Of a stretch of DNA of 64,000 nt, positions 38,401 to 52,649 are shown piece by piece. Below the pieces are notes generated by a model that saw only the letters and a program-made list of their open reading frames with translations, did no database searches and was not told where the DNA came from. Made by a program: the position numbers and the translations under genes. The DNA is taken from assembly GCA_030765065.1 (NCBI GenBank), contig CM060985.1, positions 179,368,096 to 179,432,095 of the forward strand, in the 5' to 3' direction. This DNA comes from Deroplatys truncata (taxonomy: Eukaryota > Arthropoda > Insecta > Mantodea > Mantidae). The stretch's first letter is position 1; each line of letters begins with the position of its first letter.

Positions 38401-41400
38401 AGAGAATTCAATGTGCGCGATGTTCCAACAAAGGCAACAATTTTATCGCTAGTAAGAAAGCTGGAGACAACTGGTCAGTGAGAGTGGAAAACATTGAGTG
38501 CAGAGTCTGTTGACAATGTTTGAAGACGCTTATTGAACTCTCCAAATTGAGCCAGGAGACAGGCTATTCATATGGCACATGTCAAAGAGCTGCGAAGAAA
38601 CCGGGATGGCGATCATACAGAGTGCATATGGTGCAGCAATTGAAAGAAGCAGATCATGAAAAAGAATGCGTTATTGGCGATGGTTTCAGGGTTTTCTTAT
38701 TCCACGTCCAGACATTCTCTCCATAACGTGGTTTACAGATGAATGGTTTCATCTATCAGGCTACATCAACACACACAAAACAGCAGATACTGGGCTGCTG
38801 TAAACCCCATATCATCCACCAAACACCACTGCTTGATGAAAAGGTTGCAGTATGGTGCGCGGTGTCAGCTTCCAGGATTGTTGGCCCCATTTTCTTTGAT
38901 ACAACGTGATACTGCAGTTTATGCAGGCATCTTAAATACATTTGTGGAGCAGCTGGATGATATCAAATTGACAGAAGGTTATTTGCAGCAAGATGGAGCA
39001 ATGTGTCGTACATCTAACTCCTCCATGCAACTTGTAACCAGTTTCTTTGATAATCAAATAATCTCAAAAGGTCTGTGGTCCCCATATCACCTGACCTAAC
39101 CTCGCTGGACTTTTTTTTTATGGGGTATTTTAAAAATAGAGTATTTAGACCTCGGACAACTGCTAAACTCCGTGAATCCATTAGTAACGAAACAAGCAAC
39201 ATTGGCGAGGATACTCTTCATAGAACGTCGCAAAATATGGTAAAACGAGTGCAGATATGTATGGATGCCGGTGGAGGACACTTGCAACATTTACTCTGAG
39301 GAACAATAAACAATGTAATCTCCCAATTGTGTATTATATTCTCCCGAAGTTGCACATGTGTCCTATTATTGCTTCAAGAGTTATGGCCCATTAAAGTGGT
39401 TCATGTTTATATGGATCACACTGTAGAAAACAATATGGCCATCATATTAGTAAACAAATCAATGAGTTAATACTAAAATGATCGATTTCCCAGTCATAAA
39501 CAAGTACTTTTTTGTAGTTGATTATTTCCCCAAATTCTTTATTGTGTTAAGTGTCCACTATTTTATTATTATGCAAAACAATGCAACTGCTGATATTAGG
39601 AAAGAAATGCCGGTATTACAAACTTCCTCAGGCACGTTGTTAACAATGGCTCAGAACACGAAATATTAATTGCAGCACTAAGGTTAACATCAGATTAATA
39701 AATAATATAACTAACCACCAGTAACAAAAATAATGAAATCAGAATAGGCAAACATATTTATGAAACTTCTCATTACAATACCACTGTTTCTCAATACTCA
39801 ATACTGAGTTTTGAACTCATATTCAATACTCACTCTATAAAAACTGTAAAGCCGATAGCTTGTTCACTGAATTATATGCATGTAACCAGTTTTGTATTGT
39901 ATGCAGATTCTGAAATGGTTCCTGTTTGACATTCTCTCATTCACAGCAATTTTTTTTTCTTGATAATGTCATGTGTGTACTTTTTCATCTGGTAATTATT
40001 AATTAGCCATATAACACTCGGAAACGTAAGTTAGTGGATTAAGCCTGTCTAGTACCCACCTTCATACATTACCATATACATGTTTAATAGAAAGGTATGT
40101 TAGACACAATTAAACATTTGAAGAATAAAATCAAGGAAGTATTATATGAAATATGAAGGAGTCAAAGATTTCTGTTTAAGAACATGAGCATTCATGAAAA
40201 AGCAAATATTTCCATCCGCTGTATTATTTCACTCCATAAGTTCTGATATGCTTCTGCTGGAGTCACCAAGCCAGGCTGTTGCAGAAACATGATTATTGCG
40301 TCAGCTAAATCAACTTCATTCACAACTCAGTTAACGCTGCATGTTATATGAAACTCCTTCACTCATTGTGTTTCAAATTTGCATGTATACACAAGAGTCA
40401 ATGGAATGTTGCATTCATCGAGTCAAGGTCTATCAAGAATTATAGTCCAGCAACTTTTTGGGGACACGTGTGAGGCAATAAAGTTAAGTCTCAACACATT
40501 TCATTCCTTATCTAGCATAAAGTTAAATGCAACAACTTTCAATAACCAAAACTTAAACATTTAAACCACCGAGTATCAAGGTACCGAGGTCCCATCCGTA
40601 CTCTTAAGCTATGAAAAGGCACACACTATGAAAATATGCAATTATAGGCACTATAAAATTAGTATATTTTACTACAGCAAGCATAAAACATTTATGTATA
40701 CCTACAAAGCTTACAAAGGAACAAAATCTGGAGCTCTAGTCATGACACAGCATTAAATTGTATTACGTTATATAACTTAAGAGTATAGACTAATGTATCA
40801 CACTAATTGGTATACGGTGCTATGGTAGGCCAGAGGTTATCTGTGTGTCTGTCCATCATAGTCCCCCTTCACTGGACTACAACAAAATACATAGAGTGCA
40901 GATTTAAAATTTGATTGCACCACTAGTGACCTCTAGTAACCAGCAGTAAATTGAAGCAAATATTCAGTAATGGACGACGTGGATTGTATAGTCAACTGTC
41001 TCATGTAAATCGTCTTATTCATCTTTGGCTTCAGGATATATGTTTCCCATTTTTTGTGACAGGTTTTGTTTATAGTCTATGCTATGAAGCGTAAAATATA
41101 GACTAGAAATTATAGCCTAGGAAGTGATTTAACCCATGTTTATTGTGGTATCAGGAAGAATTTCAGCATGTGTGACAGAAAGAAGCAGTACTACCAGGTC
41201 TACATGTGATCTTATAAAAAAGAATTCCCATTTATTTTATATGAAAGTTTTTTATATTTACTGCATGAACATTTTATGCATTCTAAATTTCATATCATCT
41301 CAAAATTATTATAGTTTGCTGACAAGGGAAAGTTTTACAGATTTCAGTTTCCAGAAGTTGGCAAGTATGAATGAACCCATAGTTTATTAGATGTTTTTCT

Positions 41401-43726
41401 TTTTTTTTTTGACAAGTACGAGGGTAATCCCAAAAGTAAGGTCTCCAATTTTTTTTAAAATACAAAGAAACTTTTATTGACAACAAATGGTACATAGTTT
41501 TGAAGCTTTAACATTTCTCTATTTTTTCACATAATCGCCATTTCAGTCGATGCATTTTTGTAGACGCTGTGGCAGTTTTTGTATGCCCATGTCATACCAG
41601 CTTGCCGCCATGCTCATGAAAAAGTGATGGACCTCATTTTCCACTTCATCATCATCATCATCATCATCATCACCGAAGCGCCTTCCAGCCAAGTGTTCTT
41701 TCAACTTGGGAAACAAGTGGTAGTCACTGGGTGCTAAGTCCGGACTATAGGGTGGATGGGTGATGGTTTCCCATCCAAACTGTTGCAGAAGATTCATGGT
41801 TTGATAGGCGGTGTGGGGGCGAGCATTGTCATGGAAAAGGCTTATGCCCTTGCTCAACATTCCTGTTCTATGGTTCTGATCTGAGTTTTTTTAATGTCTG
41901 ACAATACCTGTCGGCAGTTATTGTTGTCCCAGGATCCATAAAGTCGACGAACAATATCCCCTTTCAATCCCAAAGCACAGTTGCCATGACTTTACCGGCA
42001 GACTGTGTTCTGTTGAATTTTCGTGGCTTGGGTGAACCGGAATGCCGCCACTCATGTGATTGTTGTTTGGTCTCAGGTGTGAAGTGGAAAGCCCAGGTTT
42101 CATCACCCGTGACTATTGAATCCAAAAGGTTGTCCTTTTCATCTGCATAGCGTTGCAAATTGGCGGGAAGTTTCAGCGCGTTGCCTTTTGTGATCTTCTG
42201 CCAGCATTCTTGGGACCCATCTTGCGCACACCTTCCGAAATTTCAACTCTTCAATCAAAGTGTGATGAATAGTGTTTCGAGAAATCTCAGGAACAACAAT
42301 GCAGAGCTCATCGAGAGTGATCCACCAATCTTGAAGCACGATTTGTGATTGTTTCGTCAGAAATGGATGGTCTCCCACTTCTTTCCTCATTATGAATTTC
42401 CGTGCGACCATTTGCAAATTCTCTACACCACTTGCAGACATTCATGACATCCATACACTTCCGTCAACTGTCAATGAATTTCGACAGGTTTAACCCCTTT
42501 TGCACTCAAAAAGCGAACAACTGCGCGAACTTCGCACCTGGCGGTAGTGGCTAACAGGAGCTCCATTATAACTGGCTGCCAAGCCAAGACTGAGAGTGCT
42601 AAGGGATGTGCGGAGGTTTCTGATGAGAGTGGAGGGAGGTAGGAAAAAAAGCAGTATGGCCAACATCCACACAAATAGTTTCCCTGCGATCCCAGCGCTT
42701 TGGAGAACTTACTTTTGGGATTACCCTCGTAGCTTTGCCTTCTATTTATGGATTACTATTCAAAAACTTTATTATACTGCTTGTATACTCTGTTTTTGAA
42801 GCAAAGTTGCAACTGAACAAGAGAGAATTAAGACATTGGCTGTTGGTATTTGTTGCAGGTGAACAAACACAGAAAGAATCTTATTAATTACATTTTGTTC
42901 CTAAGAATGACACCATTCCTTCCAAACTGGTTCATTAACATTACAGCTCCAGTTATTGATGTACCATTGCTACCATTCTATATGGGAACATTTATAGGTA
43001 AGTATTATTAGTCTATACATTTTATTCTATTGGTGACAAAAGACTTTAAGTGAAAGTTCTGTTTTCTTTATGACTTTTAGGGTCGAATTCATAGTCATCG
43101 CTTATTTCAAGGAAGTCCTTAAGCAGTGATTTTCAATACACAGACGCTACTCTTTCAGACAAATAAGGAAATGCTTATTCACATAAGGAAGCTCCGACCT
43201 CCGCTTATATGCAATAAAGAGAGCCGACGCCATCTTGCATCAACTGTCTACAACAGAGGTTAATGATAATAGGAATTTCATGGAGTATATGAAATTTCAT
43301 AAAAAAAATTAATAAACAAATTTGCGTGATTTGCAGAATTCACTTGAAACGCATAGGGATGCTTAATTTAAGCGATATTGGTTTACTAAAGCCGCTGTTG
43401 TAATAATCTAATGCCTCTGCTAAACAACCTAACCTTAACAAACAGAGGTTATGAAAGCACAACGTGAGACAGGCCTTACTTGAGAAGATAAAGTATAGAA
43501 TCTCAGTGCTGTAACAATATCCATATGTATTCTATTCAAACGTTTTCCCATTTATTTGTCCAAAGTCCTTAGATTCCTAGAAAACAAGATTCCGCTGCAC
43601 TTATTCAGAATCATTTAATAAAATGCATAAATATTTCTGCAATACATAAAGTACATCTCTGCAGTGCTTTTCTCGATCAAATTGCCCATTTTGCATAATG
43701 CTTATGACTGCAATGAATCACTTAAC

Positions 43727-43772
<46 letters not shown>

Positions 43773-46700
43773 TATTTCATCCAGTTTATTATACATCTGA
43801 TTTTGGACATGTCAAAACAAATACATCTTTACAAATCCTTTAAATCATACAGACATTTGTTTATTAGATATTAGATACACCCTCAATTTCCTTTTGAATT
43901 GCTGTATAGAAACATCAAGTACTGATTTGATTTCCAGTGGTAATTTATTAAATAGCGTGATTCCAGAAATATATAAATCCTTTAAAGATACACTTTTTTT
44001 TACACTATGCCTAAAGTAGTCCAAATTTCCTCTTGTATTATGTTCATGGATTTGGTTGTTTTTAATTGGTTTGTACTTATCTATTACATACATTATTGTT
44101 CTATATGCATAGAGAGAGTAAATAGTAAGCAATTTATTGTTAACAAAGGTTTCCCTAAACGACTCCCTTGGTTTTAGGTTAAACATCATTCTGATGCATT
44201 TCTTTTGGTATATAAGTAATTTATCCATATGCATTTTTGCAGCAGCACCCCAGATTTCAATCCCAAGTCGACGTCTTTAGCATTAATTTGTAAATATACA
44301 TTGGGTTATCAAAATCCTGAACATAGGTTTACCGATTTTGCATGTAAAACCACTGTTAAAGCCAAACATTGTAAGTTATTGGTAGTTTTGCTTTTCTGAT
44401 TACTGCTGGTGTAGTAATTGCATTTGTAATTTGCCTCCATGCATGCATATACACAGTACGCATATTTTAAAAACCTCTAGCTACTAATACTTTATGCTAG
44501 AAAGTCATGTTTCATTTTTAAAACAGTCCAGGAATAAATATCACACAGCGTCCAATTACCTGCATTCTACAATGTCTTTGTATCTCAGTACCAGCTCAAT
44601 TAGTTATTTCTTTCCTGCTCGCTGAAAAGTTTTCCTTTTGGCATGTTTTCGACTTAACTAATGTAACTGTATAACTACTACTACAAACCCTTAACTAAAT
44701 TTACAGTCTATTTGATTTTAAACAAAAGTTAACTATTTAATAAATGTACCATTTAAAACTCACAAACTTCTACTATGTGTTCAACAGCTGTTGTGAACAA
44801 AACAACGAAAATGAAAATGGCGGCTGGCTATGTGGTGACCTGCATGTTTGTTTACACATTCCTTCGCACACCCGAGTGGCTGTGAAACAGCTGAACCTTG
44901 TTGCCAAATGTGATTTGGAAATAAGTAAGCGTTTAGCACTGAGCATATAAGTACCGTCTATGTATACCAAATAGTAATAAGCATTTCCTTATCAGAAGGA
45001 AATACTTATTGCTTAAGCATCTCCTCTTCACATAAGCGACGACTATGAATTCGACCCTTAATTCCTTTATTCCTTATCTGAGGTAGAGAATCTATTACTT
45101 AGAAAGCTCATGTTTTGAGGTTATCAATTTAAAAAAATCTTATGTTTTATATTCATGTGACTTTCTCTATCCTCTTATCATTTATTAATCAGTATAAAAG
45201 CTCATCTTACAAAACCTTATTTTTCTATTTATCGAGATAAATCTTTGCAGAAATAGCTACATTAAAAAGATGTAAAGGGAATAGCAATAGTCAAATGTTT
45301 AAGAACCAGGTGCTATACACCGGCCTTAAAATTCCATACTCTTTCCATGCAATCGCGAGAAACAACTTACTGTTAGCAGGACTTTAAAACAATGACAAAA
45401 GATTGAACAATTCGAACCATTAGTATTGGGGTATCTCAGAAACGGCTTATGCCACAAAAAAGCTTATTTGAAGTAAATTGCATGTTTTAAAAAGATCTAC
45501 ATTTTTTGTGTAGTGCATTCTTGGATTATTGTGAACTGACCATTATACATTTCCTTAAAAAGAAATTGAGTTTTATTTATGGACGCTCTTTAAACTGCTG
45601 TGGTCCTTAGCGTCCCATTATATATTGGGCATGAAAGATCAGTAATTTTGCTCAGAGACCTCTTTAAACAAACAGGCAAACAGGCTTGAGGTTCTTTTAT
45701 GTGTCACAAATCTATGACACAGGACCACCGGCAATACTTTCCTTCTGTAGGAAACTATGCTAAGGATTTTTATGCTCGAAAAAAATCCATCACTCTCCAC
45801 CGGGTTTCAACCATGTGGGTGTGAGAAGATATGGTAGGCTAAAACAGTAGTCCCTTGGTTTTTTTCTCATTTTTATAGTCTCCTTTCCTTGCCAGCACAG
45901 CTTTTTGATTTATTCCTATAAAAGCAGTGCAGTTTACTGTTTTCAGAACATTTCAAGCTAGAATAGCTTTGTTATATAATATAATAATGAGCAAATGCTC
46001 ATGAACAGGTGACTGATCTGTTGATGATTTACAGTATAAATATGAAACAATATAAAAATACGAATTTCACATATAAAAATTAAAATTAATAAATATAAAT
46101 AAGTAAATATACATCTTTGCATATAGTATATGCTTTTAGATTATGAAATATGTCCTTCATGTTTTGAGTTAATAAATAATCTCAAACATTATCCTCCATG
46201 TATTTTTTTTATTGAGTAAAATTCTCTAATTCTTATAGGAATTTGTTATAAATAGTTTAATTGCCATGCACTGTAGAGCTTTTTCAAGAACTCTTAGCCT
46301 GTGTGCTGGGTATTTAATCATGTTTTTGCTTCATGTTTCATATTCATGGCCTAGAATATTGTGAGTTTGGTGCCTGTATGTATGTACATGGTTTGGATAA
46401 AAAGTAGTGGAAACACTGTTATAATTCATACCAGACTTTTTTGACAGAAGCTCACCATATTACATTGCCCTCAATATAATTGCCGTGCATCTTGATCCCT
46501 TCCCCTGCACAGATGGAAGGCGTTGTACACTGTCAGTACATCCATCTCTGTCGATGTCTTGCAAGGACTGCCCAATGCTATGGATAGTGTCTTCTCTTGC
46601 ATTGTAGTGTTTGCCACGAAGAGGTTCCTTCATTTTGGCAAACAGGTTGTAATTGCATGGACTCATATCAGTGAATACGGTCGATGTTCTAGTATACCCC

Positions 46701-49700
46701 ATCTGCACATACGCTGGAGCTTCTGCATGGGGCTCACTGCATGGCATCATGCATTGTCATGAAGGATGATGAGATTCAGGACAGAAGGTGCCGTTCACTA
46801 CCTTCTCAGTGCGGGACGAAGGTGATGTCGCAAGAAATTACAGTGGCCATCTGCCCCTGCAGTACAGCGTGATGCAAGATTAACCAATGGATATCGTAAG
46901 CCAAATAACCATCACTTTGGTACCAGCTGGTTCATTAGACACGTTCTGTGGGCGAGGAGAACCAGGGCATTTCCATTCATTGGTTTGTCGCTTTAATTGT
47001 GGTTCGTACGACCGAGCCCAGGTTTCGTCCATACTGACGATCCTTCCAAGGAAGTCTCCATCCTCCCTGTGGTAGCGATTGAGCAATCCCTCTGCAACTG
47101 CAGAATGATGCCACTGTTGCACCTCGATCTGCATGTGGTATCCAACACACTGCAATTTTGCAGAACCCAAGAATATTGTGCAAAATGTGTAGCACTGTTT
47201 TGTGGCACACACCTATCTCTGTGGCTAACCCATGCGCAGTCCAATCAGCAATCCACATTCAGCAGGGAGGCAGGGTGCTCAATTGTCATATCCATGGGGG
47301 ATCGTCCCAAACATTCCTGCCATCACGAAACACTTTCACCCATCTCGCCACCGTACGATATGGCAATGCTGCATCACCACTTGCCTATACAGTCCCTGAA
47401 AACATTGTTGTACACTCGGACCTGTGCCACTTCAATCTTGATCCATGCACGTTCATGTTTCCTAAACATACTGTTAAAGCACTAGAACTGGCCTCCCGCA
47501 CTTTCAGACAGTACACATTGAAACTGACTCAAACACAGCCATCGCCACTCTCTGCACTACTTCAACTGACCTTTTGCTATCAGCTACAGACAGCATGCAT
47601 GCCATATGATGCTTTTCCTTCATGTTGCGGCAGTGTTGCCACTACTTTTTATCCAAACCTCATAAGTTACATATGTAAAGGGAAGGTTATGTCAATACCT
47701 TGTGGCAGTTTTTCAATAATATAAATGATTTTATTTAAAGGTGAGTCGGAATTGTTACACTAACATCACTTAAGTTTACTCACTTAACATGTTTCGGGAA
47801 ACCGTTGTTCCCATCCTCAGAAGGTTAATTCGACTGGTTGAGTCGAATTAACCTTCTGAGGATGGGAACAACGGTTTCCCGAAACATGTTAAGTGAGTAA
47901 ACTTAAGTGATGTTAGTGTAACAATTCCGACTCACCTTTAAATAAATTCAATACACATCACTGTTTCTAGCTTCTTTTCATTACAATATCAACGTAATAT
48001 AAATGATACTTGTCGTCGAATAGTTTTTAAAAAATGCTTAATGGTTTTAAGCAATCAGCAATGAGATCTCTCTTCTTTGTTTTCAGAGCATGTAACAGGA
48101 AGATTTTCTGGTTGTTTGATGCACCATCAATGACGAGATAAATTCAAGTTTTCACAAGTTAAACTTTTCTTATTTATGTTTTCCTCTTTCACAATTTATA
48201 CATTTCTTTATGTTCTCTGGCATCAGCGTCTCCTTCATGTGGATTCCAGGTCATGTGGGCATCTCAGGTAACGAGTCTGCTGACGCCCCTGCCAAATCGG
48301 CAATTTTATCACCCAGAATTTTTACCTCTGTTGTTCCTTCATCAGATTTGTGTGTTATTTTACGTCACCGCATCCTCTCGCTTTTGCGCGATGAGTGGAC
48401 GGCCCTCTTGGGGAACAAGTTGCGGAAGGTTAAACCTCTCCTGTTAGTCTGGGGTACCTCTTCTCGCTCCTCTCGTCAGGAAGAGGTAATTTTAGCTCAT
48501 TTACGGATCAGACATTGCCTTTTTAGTCATAGATACCTGCTCAGTGGTGATCCCGCACCACTTCGTGAGCAGTGTGATGTGCCCTTAATGGTGCATCACA
48601 TTTTAACAGTGTGTCAAGTTTTAGCTCCATTGCGCCTGTGTGTGTCTGCCTGTTGGCATAGCCAACGTTTTGGTAGATGACGCGCGTGCTGTAGAATGTC
48701 TTTTACGTTTTATCAGTGACAGCGATTTTAATCGGCACATTTGGTGCGTGGAGCATCTTTTAGTTTTGTGCTTCTGTATTGTCCTTTTTAATGGGGGTTC
48801 TTCTCCCCGGTGAGCATATGGCGCTCATGTCCCTCACATTCTACAGTTCTTGACACGTTGTTTTACGTTTTTATTGACCATGGTTTTAGTGTGTTGGTTT
48901 TTAGAATTTGCTGTTTTGCTTTTCAGTGTTTGTGACCCTACGGGTTAGTGTCCTGTATTTTAGTTATGGGTTTTAAATTTTATACATTGTAAGGGCGCTG
49001 ATGGCCCTAGATGTTTAGCGCCCTTAAACCCCATATCATCATCACCATCATCATCATCATTTATGTTCTCTAAAAACTCCTTAATACGTTTCACAGCAAT
49101 GGTAAAACAATACCGCCTAGCTTGAGTACTAATGAGACCTCTGGTTGTTATTGATTGAGAGAAAATTATTTTCAGCTCCATGGGAACATCCATTGTTCCA
49201 CCCATTCATGTTTTCATGGAATAAACAAATTTGTTTATTCCATGGCCTTGTATATTGCTTTTGCCAAGATTTTTATTTTTATGTTGATTTTACCAAAGTC
49301 TGCCATGCTTATTACTTAGACAAATAAATCCAACTCTTAAATATAGGTTAACATAAAATCAATTCACAGCTTTAGATTAGATTTTTATTCATCCTGAATG
49401 ATATAGGATACGTCATTATGTAGTATACATATATTAAATGTGTTTTGTATTGTGTTTTTATTTTTTAGTAATTCTTTCAACTTCAACGTAATGCTTTGAA
49501 TAATGACTTGCAGGACTCCGTAATAAACTATTTTTCATGTCTATATTAGTAATTTGTGAAAAAGTACATTGTAGCAAGCCAAATTTAGTCTTTTTTCTAC
49601 AAAGGTGAATCAGATATAAACCGGAAGCTTTTATACAGTTTTATTGAAACCATCAGCAAAAACAAAACAACCACCTTATTTTTCTGCATACTCTCCAAAT

Positions 49701-52612
49701 TTGACACACATTTCATCGAATTGGCAACTTTTTTTACACCGTCTCTGAAGAAAGGAGAGGAACATGTGTACAGCCAGTTGCATATATACTCCTCTACTGC
49801 TGCATTGTCATCAAAATTAAATTGAGTTTTATTTATGGACGCTCTTTATCTGCTGTGGTCCTTAGTGTCCCATTCTATATTGCGTGTGAAAGACCCGTAA
49901 TTTTGCTCAGAGGCCTCTTTATCAGGCTTGAAGTTCTTTTACATGTGTAAATTTACGACACGGGACCACTGGCTTTACTTCTCTTCCAAGGGAAGTCACG
50001 CTAAGAATTTTTATGCCCGAAAAAATCCATCGCGCACAGCCAGGTTTGAACCCGTAACCTTGGGAACTAGAGGCTGGCATGGTATAACTGGCGCAACAGT
50101 TCTAGACATCTGAAAATCTTAATGACAGCTATGAAGCGAGTTGCATACCAGATCAAGAGGTGACCGGTCGTCTGCATGCTGCAGGAGTGCGTGGGACAGT
50201 CATTGTCAAATATTCACACACAGGTTATGCACTGCACTACACGATAAACTTATAGTTATATACAGTATATTTAAATCCACCGCTGTAAAATTCCCTTAAT
50301 ATAAAAACGCTGTCAACCATCTGCCTCCAGTTCTTCCACACCTGACAGCCCTTCCTCTTCTGCGGAATCACTCACGTCATTGCCGCTGTCGCTACTTTCT
50401 GCACCATTATCTTGGATGAGAATTTTTTCTAATTGATTTTCTGCAATTCCGTATTTTTTAAAATAATGATTCTCAATTTATTCAACATGTCGATATACAT
50501 TTTCCCATTCTGGCCTTCCAATTTCTGCAAATCGCTGGGGACATAACTGCTCCACATCTTTTAGTTTAAAAGTGATATTTCTGAAGGCCACCCAGTTTTT
50601 GACATCAGCCCAGATTAATTCGATTGGGTTTAGATCTGGGTGATACGGTGGCAGTCTAAGTACATTATGGCGATGTTGTATTAATATCTGGCCAAGTATT
50701 ATGAGTTATGACTTCTGAAGGGATTTGTTGGCTTTAACTAAGTTATATTTGTTTTACTCATGCTTTCATCAAAAGTTATATTATGCCTAAGCAACCAGGT
50801 TTTTAGTTCTTCTTTCAAGGAATTTGAGGTAGGTTGTTTGTCAATTTGAGTGTTACCACATTGTGAAGCATTGTCGATAACCAGAATAGACCCAGCAGGC
50901 ATATTAGGTATCAACATGGTGTTGATCCACTTCATGTAATTTTCTGTATTCATTTCTTGATGAAAATCTCCTGTTTTTTGTAGCGACTTGTAAAAGAAGG
51001 GCATTTGGAACGAATAGCATGGACGATAATAAGTATTTGCCCTTTGGCAACAGGTCCCTGAAAACCTAATTCGCTATCGTCACTTCAACTTTTAGATGTA
51101 TGACTGCTATGTATGTACGACTCATCTTCATACACTATAGTTTGACCCTCTAATTTGTACCTCTGAGTAAGGTACTCTTCCAGCTGAGATCGTATGTCGT
51201 GCTTTTCTATTAGAACTCTCCTATTTGGTTTCGTTTTCTTCCACTTGAACACTAAATCTTTTATAATTTTTCTGAGATTTGTAGCAGCATCTTGAAAATT
51301 TATGCTGATATAAGTACATATAAAATTACAGTCATTTGGAAAGTTAGTATCAGACTGCAAAATTCAGTGCCATAGCCAGGATTTGAGACTTGTAGTACCA
51401 CCTTGAACATTTATGACATCTTTCAGATTGATGAGCAATCTGCTTATTGTTGGCACAGTTTTTTCTTCCACATAGAAATTGTGAATCGTGCACCGAATGA
51501 CGCATTTGTCCAAATCGTCTATTTCTGTAATACGTTTAGGGACCTTATGTTTCTTCACAGGTGTGTCAAATGGTACTCTTTCATCCATATGGTTTTTCTT
51601 GTTTTTGAGAAATCTGGAAACGGAACTCAGTGAAACACCAGTTGCTTTGGCTACTCTTTCTTTCACTCTCTTAAGCCTTTTGTGGAACTCAGGTAAACAT
51701 ATATTTTCTTCCTTCATCTCTGCTTCTTGCTTCATGAAGTCGAGGACATTTGCAATTATTTCCCTGCTTTGAATACGTAATACCTTACCATTTAACTTTC
51801 AAAACGTAGGGGCCATGGTTATAAATATCACAAATATAAAATAAGCACTATTTACGTAATGATCTCTTTGAAATTACAAGATGCAGACACTTTCTATGCA
51901 GACTGTATGTGTTACGCACTGTGAGTAAGCAAAGGTATTATATCGCTTTCGTTGATTAAGCTAAACAAACCATTCCTAGGCTCGGCAGCTGGGGTGGCAA
52001 TCAAGGTCACGACTCCAGAAGTTTTGTGCCAGTAATAACCACTACGCCATGGAAGATGACTCTTCTTTCAGTGGCTCAAACAAATGCTAGTCACAGGTTG
52101 ACAAATCTGGACTGTAAGGAGGATATTCTAGAGAATTCCGAAGTTTTTTCCCATGTTAAGACAGCAGTGTGTGTCCTTGCATTTGCCAGCAATTTCCTGA
52201 ATGAATTTATTTCATCATTGATGATGGCTTGAACACTTCGAAAGCTTATTCCTACAAGTGAAGCAATTTCAGAAATTGTTGTGTGCCAATCCTCTTCAAT
52301 AAGTTCACATACAGCACACAAATGTTGTCTGTAGTGATGTTTGTCATCATCTTTGGTGGGGTTTCATTTTCCACTGCTTCACATTCTGACAAAAATTGTT
52401 TCTGCCATTCATATTTTTGCTCAGAGGCCTCTCTATCAGGCTTGAGGTTCTTTTACGTGCTGTAAATCTATGACACAGGATCACCGCCTTTACTTCGCTT
52501 CCGAAGAAAGTCGTGCTAAGTATTTTTATGCCCAGAAAAATCCATCCCCCTCCACCAAGTTTGAACCTGTGACCTCAGTAACTAGAGGCTACCATAGTAA
52601 CTACTATACCAT

Positions 52613-52649
<37 letters not shown>

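Noticed and set aside
46997-47485. 162-codon plus-strand frame
   Set aside because: Antisense to the mariner first-catalytic region.
47158-47724. 188-codon plus-strand frame, the longest in the window
   Set aside because: Lies antisense to mariner coding at 46387-47662, has no domain, and runs over the element end.
48210-48680. 156-codon frame as a host RNase H gene
   Set aside because: Flanked by a 12-bp target duplication with a jockey-type 3' end; it is a truncated LINE.
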